A DNA stretch of 64,000 nucleotides from Kitasatospora purpeofusca (GTDB taxonomy: Bacteria; Actinomycetota; Actinomycetes; Streptomycetales; Streptomycetaceae): NCBI RefSeq assembly GCF_000718025.1, contig NZ_JODS01000016.1, positions 1 to 64,000 on the forward strand, given 5' to 3'. Below are positions 15,719 through 24,044 of the stretch, piece by piece (positions within the stretch are counted from its first letter, which is position 1; every line of letters starts with the position of its first letter). Both the position numbers and the translations under genes were made by a program. The notes under the pieces were generated by a model that made no database searches, was not told the DNA's origin, and saw only the letters and a list, made by a program, of their open reading frames with translations.

Positions 15719-16363
15719 ATGACCGCGAGTGCAATACCCGTACCGGTGGAGGAGCGGGCCCGGTCGGTCGTGGAATCGGCTGCCGGACCGCCTTCCCGGG
15801 CGGCTGCCGGGGAGGGCTCCGATGTGCGGGAGCTGGGCTTCGAGGGGTTCGCCGCCACGCGGTGGCGGCGGCTGGTGCGTACCGCCTACCTGCTGACGGG
15901 TGACTACCACGAGGCCGAGGACGTGGTGCAGGCGACGCTGGCGAAGGTGTTCCGGAGCTGGGCCCGGATCAGTCGGCTGGACGAGCCGGACGCCTATGTG
16001 CACCGGGCCCTGGTGAACAACAACCTGAGCCGTCACCGGCGGCGCCGGGTCAGGCAGCTGCTGGTGCCCGTCCTCCCCGAGCGGGCGCACAGTTCGGGCG
16101 CCGGCCACCGCGATGTCGAGGAGCGCTCGGTGCTGCTGCAGGCGTTGGCGGAACTGCCGCCGCGCCAGCGGGCCGTCGTCGTCCTGCGCTACTGGGAGGA
16201 CATGAGCGAGCAGCAGGTCGCCGAGGTGCTCGGCTGCTCGGCGGGCAATGTGAAGAGCCAGGCCAGCCGTGGGCTGGCGAAGCTGCGCGGCCATCCGGCG
16301 CTGGCCTCGTACGCGGTGGGGTCCGGTTCGACGAGCGAGGGCACGAACGGAGGCAACAGGTGA
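15719..16363 (+). CDS. SigE-family ECF sigma factor
   Basis: 214 aa. Region 2 includes LVRTAYLLTGDYHEAEDVVQATLAKVF, the typical SigE-family core-binding helix, and region 4 has LPPRQRAVVVLRYWEDMSEQQVAEVL with recognition helix CSAGNVKSQASRGLAKL. The N-terminal 40 residues are extra and low-complexity. ATG 15719 is preceded by GGAGAGG with 6 bases spacing. The next gene begins at the stop codon and is a membrane protein of the kind that often accompanies such sigma factors. Target promoters are unknown. Confidence 0.9.
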   Translation: MTASAIPVPVEERARSVVESAAGPPSRAAAGEGSDVRELGFEGFAATRWRRLVRTAYLLTGDYHEAEDVVQATLAKVFRSWARISRLDEPDAYVHRALVNNNLSRHRRRRVRQLLVPVLPERAHSSGAGHRDVEERSVLLQALAELPPRQRAVVVLRYWEDMSEQQVAEVLGCSAGNVKSQASRGLAKLRGHPALASYAVGSGSTSEGTNGGNR

Positions 16364-17064
16364 TGGACACCGAGGACATGGTGCGGGGCGCGCTGCGGTC
16401 GGAGGCGGACGGGCTCGCCGTGGGGGACTGGTCCGCCGGGGCCGTGCAGGTCCATGTGCGCCGGCAGCGGCGGGGCCGCCGTGTGGCCTTGGGCGTCTCC
16501 GCCGTGGCGGCCGTGCTCGTGGTGGTGGGCGGTACGGGCGTCGCCCTGTCGGCGCGGGACGGGGTCCGGGCCGTGGCGGCGGCGTCGCAGCCCTTGGCGC
16601 CGCCGGCCGGGCCCGCGCCCGAGGCCGTGGCCGTGGAGCCCGGCCAGCAGTTGCCGCTGGGCCGCGAGAACTGGTGGATGCGGCTGAACGACCAGGAGGT
16701 CTGCATCCACGACGAGCCCGCGTACAAGACCGGTCCGGGCTGTGCCGGGCACTCCTGGGCGGGGGGCGCGACGGAGATCACCATGCAGTACTACGGACTG
16801 CCGCCGCAGCGGCAGGAGGGTTTCTACAACCTGGTGTACACGGGGCCCGGGCGGGTGGCCTCGATGGCCATCGAGGTGGACGGCCAGGCGCACTGGGTCA
16901 CCGTCGCCCAGCTCCCCGGGAGTCCGGGCTTCGCCAGCGGCTTCTTCTGGGGGCCGGCCCTCAAGGACTCCGGCACCCCGAGCGAGTACCCGCCCGGCGG
17001 CGTCCGGTTCGCCGCGTACGACGTGGAGGGGAAGGTGCTGGCGAGCAGGACGTTGGGGTCCTGA
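16363..17064 (+). CDS. Single-pass membrane protein, probable anti-sigma partner
   Basis: 233 aa. A short cytoplasmic N-terminus (MDTEDMVRGALRSEADGL) leads to an Arg-rich stretch and one transmembrane helix (VALGVSAVAAVLVVVGGTGVAL, residues about 40-61), then an extracytoplasmic domain with two Cys (EVCIHDE and GPGCAGHS) that could form a disulfide. This is the layout of proteins found immediately after SigE-family sigma genes, and an anti-sigma role is inferred from that position only; no zinc-finger ZAS motif is present. ATG 16363 overlaps the sigma stop by one base; a GTG at 16360 would serve equally. Confidence 0.8.
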   Translation: MDTEDMVRGALRSEADGLAVGDWSAGAVQVHVRRQRRGRRVALGVSAVAAVLVVVGGTGVALSARDGVRAVAAASQPLAPPAGPAPEAVAVEPGQQLPLGRENWWMRLNDQEVCIHDEPAYKTGPGCAGHSWAGGATEITMQYYGLPPQRQEGFYNLVYTGPGRVASMAIEVDGQAHWVTVAQLPGSPGFASGFFWGPALKDSGTPSEYPPGGVRFAAYDVEGKVLASRTLGS

Positions 17065-17074
17065 CCCGGTACCG

Positions 17075-17118
17075 ACCGCGCCGGGTCCCGCGGATCGCTC
17101 CGCGGGACCCGGCGCGGT
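17075..17118 (+). terminator. Very strong terminator after the SigE operon
   Basis: A perfect 19-bp inverted repeat (17075-17093 and 17100-17118) with a 6-base loop begins 11 bases after the stop of the membrane protein gene. It is one of the most stable hairpins in the window. Confidence 0.9.
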
Positions 17119-17142
17119 TCCGGGCCCCGGACGGCGGATCCC

Positions 17143-17565
17143 CTACGGCCGACCGCGTCCGGGGCCCGGACCGGGCCGGTCGGTGCCGGCCCGCCGCACC
17201 CGTACCGAGGCGGCGTCGACGATCGCCGAGGTCCAGTCCGGCTCACCGCAAGCACCCGGCCCGGTCGGTACGGCCCGGTGCAGCCGACACCAGAGCCCGG
17301 CCCTGGTCCAGGCGGAGAAGCGCCGGTGCGCGGTGGCCGGCGAGACCCCGAACGTCGGTGGCAGGTGCCGCCACGCGCATCCGCTGGTCAGGACGTACAC
17401 CACCGCGGCGAACACGGCCCGCTCGTCCAGCGGCGCGGTGCCACCGCCCTGGCGACGCGTCGCGAACGACGGCAACAACGGCGCGACCTGGTCCCACAGG
17501 CCGTCGGGGACCAGCCGCTGCGACAGATCAGCGCCCACGGATCCATCATGCCCGCGGCCCGCCAC
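17143..17565 (-). mobile_element. Truncated IS5-family transposase remnant
   Basis: 140 codons give the N-terminal DUF4096 part of an IS5/IS1182-like transposase: LVPDGLWDQVAPLLPSF, LDERAVFAAVVYVLTSGCAW, RHLPPTFGVSPATAHRRF, FSAWTRAGLWCRL. It reaches the first catalytic block (AIVDAASVRVRR), where the family would continue for another 120-150 residues. Instead the frame turns into Gly/Pro/Arg low-complexity sequence and stops. The remnant cannot transpose. No clear terminal inverted repeats were found on either side. Confidence 0.85.
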
Positions 17566-17657
17566 GATCCCACGTGATTATTGTCATGAACGTTACGAGT
17601 ATCGGCCGTGTGATCGCCCCCGCTCAGGGCCGGTCCGACGCCGGTCCGGCACCGGTT

Positions 17658-17712
17658 CAGCGGCAGCTCAGTGGCGGCTCAGCGGTGGCTCAGCGGTGGC
17701 TCAGTGGTGGTT
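17658..17712. repeat. 11-bp tandem repeat at the hemB 3' end
   Basis: Five 11-base units with core CAGYGGYGGCT run from 17658 to 17712. The last unit extends into the hemB coding region and encodes part of its C-terminal Leu-Asn-His-His, so the array overlaps the stop codon at 17701-17703. Confidence 0.75.
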
Positions 17713-18678
17713 CAGCCACCCGGCCGCCTCCGTCGCCCAGTAGGTGAGCACGATGTCGGCGCCCGCGCGGCGGATCCCGGTGAGCGACTCCAGCACCGCG
17801 CGGTCCCGGTCGATCCAGCCGTTCGCCGCCGCGGCCTCGATCATCGCGTACTCGCCGGAGACCTGGTAGGCGGCCACCGGCACCTCCGAGACGTCCTTGA
17901 CCGCCCGGAGGACGTCCAGGTACGCGGTGGCCGGCTTCACCATGATCATGTCGGCGCCCTCGGCCAGGTCCAGCCGGGCCTCCCGCAGGCCCTCCCGCGC
18001 ATTGGCCGGATCCTGCTGGTAGGTCCTGCGGTCGCCGACGAGTTGCGAGTCGACCGCCTCCCGGAACGGCCCGTAGAGCGCGGAGGCGTACTTGACCGCG
18101 TAGGCGAGCACGGCCGCCCCGGAGTGGCCCGCTCCGTCCAGCGCGGCCCGGATCGCGGCCACCTGGCCGTCCATCATGCCGCTCGGCGCGACGACGTGGG
18201 CCCCGGCCTCGACCTGTGCCACGGCCATCTCGGCGTAGATCCGCAGCGTGCGGTCGTTGTCCACCAGGCCGTGCTCGTCGAGCACCCCGCAGTGGCCGTG
18301 CTCGGTGAACTCGTCGATGCAGACGTCGCCGATGATCACCGTCCCGTCGCCCACCTCGGCCCGCACATCGCGCAGTGCCGCGTTGAGCACACCGTCCGGG
18401 TCGAGGCCGCGGGTGCCGTCCGCGTCGTACTCCAGCGGGATGCCGAAGAGGATCACGCCGCCGACTCCGGCCTCCACGGCCTCGACGACCGCCTTGCGCA
18501 GGGAATCGCGCGTGTGCTGGACGACACCGGGCATCGAACCGATCGGTACCGGTTCGGTGGCGCCCTCCTTGACGAACATGGGCAGTACCAGGTGGCGAGG
18601 CTCCAGCGTGGTCTCGGCGACCAGCCGTCGCAGGGCGGGGGTACGCCGAAGCCGTCGCGGGCGCTGTTCCGGAAACAC
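17701..18678 (-). CDS. hemB: Delta-aminolevulinic acid dehydratase (porphobilinogen synthase)
   Basis: 325 aa, the normal length. The enzyme condenses two 5-aminolevulinate molecules to porphobilinogen in haem, sirohaem and cobalamin synthesis. Conserved blocks are plain: PMFVKEGATEPVPIGSMPG, the metal region DVCIDEFTEHGHCG, the first Schiff-base Lys in VKYASALYGPFR, and the second in ADMIMVKPA. The metal segment keeps two Cys, with Asp in the position of the middle Zn ligand, so Zn or Mg dependence is unclear. GTG 18678 has GAGGAGG upstream. No other haem genes adjoin it, which is unusual since streptomycetes normally carry hemB with hemC and hemD; it may be a second copy. Confidence 0.96.
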   Translation of the reverse strand: MFPEQRPRRLRRTPALRRLVAETTLEPRHLVLPMFVKEGATEPVPIGSMPGVVQHTRDSLRKAVVEAVEAGVGGVILFGIPLEYDADGTRGLDPDGVLNAALRDVRAEVGDGTVIIGDVCIDEFTEHGHCGVLDEHGLVDNDRTLRIYAEMAVAQVEAGAHVVAPSGMMDGQVAAIRAALDGAGHSGAAVLAYAVKYASALYGPFREAVDSQLVGDRRTYQQDPANAREGLREARLDLAEGADMIMVKPATAYLDVLRAVKDVSEVPVAAYQVSGEYAMIEAAAANGWIDRDRAVLESLTGIRRAGADIVLTYWATEAAGWLNHH

Positions 18679-18965
18679 CGATGTCCTCCTCGGGACCTTG
18701 GGACCGACTGCGGTCCAGCCTACGACCGCCCGCGCGCGCGGTCGGACGTCACCACCCAAGCGCCGTAACCGAGTTCGACCCTTCGGGTGGGCGCTGCCGG
18801 GGCGAGGCTCCGATCCGCCCCGCCACCCGCCGCGCTCACCCGCCCGGGGCCGTCCTTCGACCACGACCGGCCAAGTTCTGAACAGCGACAAGTACTTGGG
18901 GCGATCACAAGCTCCGTGCACGTTTTCCCGCCTAGGCTCATTCCCGGACATGAGGGAGTGAACCT

Positions 18966-20150
18966 GTGCGAACCGAGTTAGCACCCGAGATCGAGACCAC
19001 CGACAAGCGAGCCGTCCGGCACGCGCTGCTGATCGCGCTGGCGAACGGGATCGGCTATCTGCCGTTCGCCCTGACCATCCCGATCCTGCCCGGCCACGTC
19101 ACCGGCCGCCTGCACGGCGGCCCGGCCGAGGTCGGCGCGGTCATCAGCGGCTACGCGCTGACCGCGTTGCTGGCCCGCCCGGTGTCGGGCGTGCTGATGA
19201 ACCGCCTCGGCACCCGGGCGCTGACCATCGGCGGAACGGTGCTGACCGCGCTCGCCACGGTCTGCTACCCGCTCGCCGGGTCGATCACCGAACTCATCGG
19301 CCTGCGCATGCTGCTGGGCGTCGGCATGGGCGTGATGCTGGCCGCGGTCGGGGTCTGGCCGGTGCAGCTCGTCGCCAAGGACCGGCAGGGCTGGGCGCTG
19401 GGGCTGGGCGGTACCGTGAACTACGTGGCCATCGGCCTGGGCGCGCCGCTGGGTTCGTTGATCGAACACCTGGTGGGCACGGCGAGCACCTTCGTGATCT
19501 CGGGACTGATCGCCCTGCTCGTCATCCCCATCGCCCTGTACGTACCCGAGGTGAGGCTCTCCTCGACCTCGGAGCGGGCCGACGCGGACCAGGGCCGGGC
19601 CGCGCTGCTCGGCGTGGTGCTGCCCAGCGTCGCGCTGATCTTCACCGCGTTCGGCTTCGCGGCCGTCTCCAGCTTCGCGGTCGCCAAGTTCGACGCGCTC
19701 GGCATCGCCGGGGGAGCGGTCGTGGTCACCGCCTACTCGCTGACCGTGGTGCTGCTGCGGGTGGCGGGCAGCTGGATCCGCTGGGAGGCCACGCGACCGG
19801 TGGAGCTCGCGGGCCTCTTCCTGGTCGAGGCCCTGGGGGTGGCGCTCCTCGGGGTGGCGGACGGCCTCGGCCTGGGCGTGGTCGGCGGTGTGCTCATCGG
19901 TGTGGGCATGTGGCAGATCTACCCGATGCTGGGCCTGTTCGTGGTGCGCTCGGTCAGCGAACGCCGTCGCGCCACTGCGCTGTCGACCTTCGGCGCCTGC
20001 TTCACCGTCGGCCTCGCCGCCGGCAGCGGCTCCCTCGGACTGGTCGCCGGGGCCGCCGGGTACCGGACGATGTTCCTCGTCTGCGCGGCCTGTGTCGGCC
20101 TGGGCCTGGTGGTGGCCGTGGCCGCGGCCAGGGTGGCCCGGATCGACTGA
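18966..20150 (+). CDS. MFS transporter, 12-TM drug-efflux type (BGC exporter)
   Basis: 394 aa with twelve predicted membrane helices; the N-terminal half begins LLIALANGIGYLPFALTIPI and motif A is replaced by RPVSGVLMNRLGTR. It resembles DHA1-type efflux proteins and lies at the edge of the NRPS/PKS locus, converging on NRPS 1, so export of the product or self-protection is the natural inference. The start is GTG 18966. Codon 5 is TTA (18978-18980), a rare leucine codon that in streptomycetes needs the bldA tRNA, so translation is probably developmentally controlled. A perfect 17-bp hairpin follows the stop. Confidence 0.88.
   Translation: MRTELAPEIETTDKRAVRHALLIALANGIGYLPFALTIPILPGHVTGRLHGGPAEVGAVISGYALTALLARPVSGVLMNRLGTRALTIGGTVLTALATVCYPLAGSITELIGLRMLLGVGMGVMLAAVGVWPVQLVAKDRQGWALGLGGTVNYVAIGLGAPLGSLIEHLVGTASTFVISGLIALLVIPIALYVPEVRLSSTSERADADQGRAALLGVVLPSVALIFTAFGFAAVSSFAVAKFDALGIAGGAVVVTAYSLTVVLLRVAGSWIRWEATRPVELAGLFLVEALGVALLGVADGLGLGVVGGVLIGVGMWQIYPMLGLFVVRSVSERRRATALSTFGACFTVGLAAGSGSLGLVAGAAGYRTMFLVCAACVGLGLVVAVAAARVARID
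18978..18980 (+). promoter_or_regulatory. TTA (bldA) codon 5 of the MFS exporter
   Basis: The fifth codon of the exporter is TTA, read only by the bldA tRNA in streptomycetes. A position so early in the gene makes bldA dependence of translation strong if this start is correct. Confidence 0.75.
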
Positions 20151-20217
20151 CCCCGCCGGCTCCGGGACGGGTGCCCGGTCGGTGCCGGGGCGGTACCGGA
20201 CCGGAGCCGGCGGGGTC
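20149..20217. terminator. Bidirectional terminator between exporter and NRPS 1
   Basis: A perfect 17-bp inverted repeat (20149-20165 and 20201-20217) separated by 35 bases lies between the converging exporter and NRPS genes, its left arm overlapping the exporter stop codon. Confidence 0.75.
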
Positions 20218-20244
20218 GGTGCGCGTCGGGTCAGGCGGCCCCGG

Positions 20245-23127
20245 TCACTGGGGCACCGAGGTGGCCTCGGCGAGCCGTCGGACGTACTCGACGAACTGCG
20301 CCGCCGTCGAGTGCTCGTAGAGCTGCTTGGGCGCCACCCTCGGCAGCTTGCGTTCCCGCATCTCGGCGAGGACCCGGACGACCAGCAGGGAGTTCCCGCC
20401 CAGGGTGAAGAAGTTGTCCTGCGGGCCCACCGGGGTGTTGAGGAACTTGCTCCAGATGCTCAGGATGTCGTCGGTGATTCCACCGGCGGCGGGCGACTCG
20501 TGGGTCTCGGGACGCTCCTGGGCCTCGGCCGGCGTGGCTGCGGAGCTGTTGCGCGGATCGGGCAGGCCGGAGACGTCCGGCTTCCCGTTGATCGTGAGCG
20601 GGATCCCGGCGACCGCGGTGATCGTCGTGGGCATCATGTAGTCGGGGAGCTTCGCCTTGGCGTGCGCGAGCACCTCCGCCGGGTCCGTCGCCCCGTCCGC
20701 GGCTGCGTCCAGGACGACGTAGGCGTCGATCCGGCTGCTCGCCGGATCGTCCGGGTCGTCCCGGTTGACCACGACGGCCGCGGCGGTCACCCGGGGCGCG
20801 CCCAGCAGTACCGTACGGATCTCGTCCAGTTCGATGCGGTGCCCGCGCACCTTGACCTGGTTGTCCAGCCGGCCGAGGTGGTCGAGGCGGCCGTCGGGGC
20901 GCAGCCGTCCCTTGTCGCCGCTGCGGTAGACCCGTTCGCCGGTCGCCCCGTCGAGGACGAACCGCTGCGCGGTCAGCTCGGGCAGGCCGAGGTACCGGTC
21001 GGCCACGCCCGCGCCGCCGACGTAGATCTCACCCGGGACGCCGGGAGGCAGGACCCGGCCCCGCTCGTCCCGGACGGACAGCGACCACCCCGGCAGCGGA
21101 CGGCCGACCGACCGCGACCCCGCCACCACGTCCCGCGGGGTCACCGTCTGGGCGGTCACGTGCACGGTGGTCTCGGTGATGCCGAACATGTTGACCACCC
21201 GGCAGTCGGAGGCCGGGTGCCGGGCGAACCAGGGGGCCAGCATGCGCACGTCCAGCGGCTCGCCGCCGAAGACGACCAGCCGCAGGGCCAGCCCCCGCCG
21301 GACGCGTTGATCGGTGCGGACGAGCTGCGCGAACGCCGACGGGGTCTGGTTCAGCACCGTGACGCCCTGCTCGGCCAGCAGGTCGTAGAACTCCTCGGTG
21401 TCGCGGGTGGTCCAGTAGGGCACGACGACGAGGCGGCCGCCGGTGAGCAGGCAGCCCCAGATCTCCCACACGGAGAAGTCGAAGGCGCCGGAGTGGAACA
21501 GCGTCCAGGTGTCGTCCGGGCCGATCGCGAAGTCCTCGGCGGTCGCGCGCAGCAGCGCCAGCACGTTGCGGTGCGGCACGACCACGCCCTTGGGCGTGCC
21601 GGTGGAGCCGGAGGTGTAGATCACGTAGGCGGGGCCGTCGCCTTCGTCGTCACCCTGGTCGGAGCGGTGCGCGCCGGTGCTCGCCCGGTCCGCCCCGAGC
21701 TCCGCCAGCGCGGCCGGGCTCAGCAGCCGGACCTCCGGGACCTGCGGGAACTCCGCCGCGGACGTGACCACGACGGGCACCTCCGCGTTCTGCGTGGTGA
21801 AGCGCAGGCGCTGCGCCGGGTAGCGCGGATCCATCGGCACGTACGCGCAGCCCGCCTTGAGCACGCCGAGCAGGGTGACCACCAGCTCGGCGTCCCGTTC
21901 CAGGCAGACACCGACCAGGCTGCCCGGTGCGACGTCCAGCGCGGACAGGCCCGCCGCCACCGCGTCCGCCCGGTCGTTCAGCTGCCGGTAGGTCAGCCGG
22001 TCGCCGTCGGCCAGCAGTGCCACGGCGTCCGGCTGTGCGGCGGCCACCCGCTCGAAGGCCCGGTCGATCCGGCCCCGCACGGGCGCCCTGTCACCCGCCC
22101 CGTCGGCCCCGCCCGTGCGCAGGATCTCCTCGCGTTCGGCGGGCGGCACCAGCTCCAGTTCGGCCAGGGGCCGTGCCCCGGGACCGTGCGCCAACTGGCT
22201 TGCCAGATGGGCCACGTGGGCGCAGAACCGGTGCGCGACGGAGGCGTCCACGCTGCCCCGGTCGAACCGGCAGGTCGCGTGGGAGGCGCCCTCGTCCAGC
22301 TGGACGGTGAGGGGGAAGACCGGGGCGAGGGCGGCGGTGTAGCCGCCCTCCTCGAAGGCCGGGCTCAGGACGACCCCGACCGCGGGCGGTTCCTGTGCTG
22401 CGGCTGGTGGGAGCGGCGTGACCGGCGCCCCCGGTGTGACCGGCTCCCGGTCGAACCGGCGGAGGAACTCCGCGCCGGAGCAGTCCGGATGCTCCTCCAC
22501 CACGTGCACACGGACGACTTCGCCGGTGCCGGTGCCGTCGCGCAGGTCCAGTACGCCGAGTTCGGCGCGGTCCCCGCCGGCGTACCGGCTCAGGGCCAGG
22601 GCGATCGCAGGCAGGAAGAGCCGTTCGGCGTGTTCGCCCAGGCCGCCGAGATCGATCCGCACGCTGCCGACGACCCCGCGCAACTCCGGCTCGCCCAAGC
22701 CCCATTCGGGCCCGCTGCGCTGCGCGGGGACCGGCCCTCCGCCGACGGTGGGCCGGGGCAGCACACCGGGCAGCACGCCACCCTCCTCGGCCGCCCTGCC
22801 CAGCGCCCGCCGGGCGATCCGCCGTAGTGCGGCCGGCGGGACCGCCGCCCGGACGGCCACCAGGACCAGGTCCGCCGTCCCGTCGGTGTACCGCAGGACC
22901 ACCGCCCGCAGCGGAGGGCCGTCCCGGTGGATCGGTCGCGAGGACTCGGCGTGTCTGCGCGCCTCGGCCGTCGGTTCGTCGGCGCCCGCCGGTACCGAGG
23001 TCTGCCCGATCCGGACCGGATCGGGCGTCGCTCCGGACAGCAGGTGCTGCGGGTCCGCGCCGTCGGGGAGCCGCAGCACCAGGCTGTGACACCCGGCGGC
23101 GGGCGCGTCGGTCGTGGATGTCGTCAC
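20245..23127 (-). CDS. NRPS 1: degenerate condensation region - adenylation (Thr) - PCP
   Basis: 960 aa. Residues 1-330 retain the back half of a condensation domain (FPLTVQLDEG, then LELVPPAEREEILRTGG), but the HHxxxDG motif is missing and the N-terminal lobe is short, so it should not catalyse condensation. Residues about 340-870 are an adenylation domain with YTSGSTGTPKGVVVPH (A3, about residue 499), FDFSVWEIWG (A4), MFGITETTVHVT (A5), YRSGDKGRL (A7) and NGKPDV (A10 Lys). Hand-read specificity residues are D-F-W-N-V-G-M-V-H-K, one change from the classic threonine code DFWNIGMVHK. A PCP with LGGNSLLVV (Ser about 910) ends the protein. GTG 23127 has AGGAGG upstream. It is last in the minus-strand unit thioesterase-SDR-NRPS. 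Confidence 0.92.
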   Translation of the reverse strand: MTTSTTDAPAAGCHSLVLRLPDGADPQHLLSGATPDPVRIGQTSVPAGADEPTAEARRHAESSRPIHRDGPPLRAVVLRYTDGTADLVLVAVRAAVPPAALRRIARRALGRAAEEGGVLPGVLPRPTVGGGPVPAQRSGPEWGLGEPELRGVVGSVRIDLGGLGEHAERLFLPAIALALSRYAGGDRAELGVLDLRDGTGTGEVVRVHVVEEHPDCSGAEFLRRFDREPVTPGAPVTPLPPAAAQEPPAVGVVLSPAFEEGGYTAALAPVFPLTVQLDEGASHATCRFDRGSVDASVAHRFCAHVAHLASQLAHGPGARPLAELELVPPAEREEILRTGGADGAGDRAPVRGRIDRAFERVAAAQPDAVALLADGDRLTYRQLNDRADAVAAGLSALDVAPGSLVGVCLERDAELVVTLLGVLKAGCAYVPMDPRYPAQRLRFTTQNAEVPVVVTSAAEFPQVPEVRLLSPAALAELGADRASTGAHRSDQGDDEGDGPAYVIYTSGSTGTPKGVVVPHRNVLALLRATAEDFAIGPDDTWTLFHSGAFDFSVWEIWGCLLTGGRLVVVPYWTTRDTEEFYDLLAEQGVTVLNQTPSAFAQLVRTDQRVRRGLALRLVVFGGEPLDVRMLAPWFARHPASDCRVVNMFGITETTVHVTAQTVTPRDVVAGSRSVGRPLPGWSLSVRDERGRVLPPGVPGEIYVGGAGVADRYLGLPELTAQRFVLDGATGERVYRSGDKGRLRPDGRLDHLGRLDNQVKVRGHRIELDEIRTVLLGAPRVTAAAVVVNRDDPDDPASSRIDAYVVLDAAADGATDPAEVLAHAKAKLPDYMMPTTITAVAGIPLTINGKPDVSGLPDPRNSSAATPAEAQERPETHESPAAGGITDDILSIWSKFLNTPVGPQDNFFTLGGNSLLVVRVLAEMRERKLPRVAPKQLYEHSTAAQFVEYVRRLAEATSVPQ

Positions 23128-23219
23128 GGGGGCCTCCTGGTCATCGGGAGTCGTCGGGAGTCGTCGCGGTCATCGGGAGGAATCAGGAGTCGTCGGGCGC
23201 CGTCGGGCGCCGTCGGGCG

Positions 23220-24044
23220 TCACCGGGACGTGAAGCCGCCGTCCACGGTCAGCACGCTGCCGGTGACCTGGCGGGAATCGTCCGCCGCGAGCCACAGGGC
23301 CGCGCCCGCGATGTCGGACGGCTCGATCAGCGCGTTCATGGGCTGGTCCCGGACGAAGATCTGCTCGTGCTCGGTGACCGGGACCTCCAGGGACCGGGCG
23401 ATCTCGGCGAGCATCCGGCCCTCCAGCACCGGATCGTCCCGGACCGACCCGGGGCAGAGCGCGTTCACCCGGACCCGCATCGGGGCGTAGTCGAGCGCCG
23501 CGGCCCTGGTCAGTCCGATCAGCCCGTGCTTGGCCGCGACGTAGCTCGCGAAGTGCCGGTACCCGACGGTGCCCGCGGTCGAGGAGACGTTGATGATGCT
23601 GCCGGCCCGGCGGTCGACCATCACCGGTGCGACCGCCTTCATCATCCGCCAGGCGCCGGAGAGGTCCACGTCGAGCATGAGCGACCACTCGCGCTCGGTG
23701 ATGTCGTGGGCGATCTTCCCGGACGGCGAGGCGATTCCGGCGTTGTTGACCAGCACGTCCACCGTGCCGAACCGGTCGAGTGCCCGGTCGACCGCCAGCG
23801 CGCACTGCCGGGAGTCCCGGACGTCGACGGCGGCGGTCACGGTCGCGGCGCCGGCGCGTTCGCACAGGGCGGCCGTGTGCTCCAACTGGCCGGACGAGCC
23901 GAGCGGATAGGGCACGTCGGGGAGGTCCCGGGCGATGTCCAGCAGCAGCAGGTCGGCTCCCTCCTCGGCGAACCTGAGCGCGCAGGCACGGCCGAGGCCG
24001 CGGGCCGCGCCGGTGACGATCACGGCCTTGCCGGTCAGCCTCAC
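23220..24044 (-). CDS. SDR oxidoreductase, mycofactocin-coupled subfamily
   Basis: 274 aa short-chain dehydrogenase. The cofactor motif TGAARGLGRA is at residues 9-18, NNAG in LVNNAGIASP, and the catalytic Ser and Tyr-Lys in NVSSTAGTV and YVAAKHG. After the second strand it carries the extra DIARDLPDVPYPLGSS segment and ends with a lid plus VTGSVLTVDGGF, features of the subfamily whose bound nicotinamide is regenerated by mycofactocin rather than exchanged. GTG 24044 overlaps the stop of the upstream thioesterase by four bases (GTGA), so the genes are coupled. It is likely a redox tailoring or precursor-forming step for the NRPS/PKS product; the substrate is unknown. Confidence 0.9.
   Translation of the reverse strand: MRLTGKAVIVTGAARGLGRACALRFAEEGADLLLLDIARDLPDVPYPLGSSGQLEHTAALCERAGAATVTAAVDVRDSRQCALAVDRALDRFGTVDVLVNNAGIASPSGKIAHDITEREWSLMLDVDLSGAWRMMKAVAPVMVDRRAGSIINVSSTAGTVGYRHFASYVAAKHGLIGLTRAAALDYAPMRVRVNALCPGSVRDDPVLEGRMLAEIARSLEVPVTEHEQIFVRDQPMNALIEPSDIAGAALWLAADDSRQVTGSVLTVDGGFTSR

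Noticed and set aside
17143..17565. IS remnant as a complete insertion sequence.
   Set aside because: The transposase stops before the catalytic core and no terminal inverted repeats or target duplication were found.
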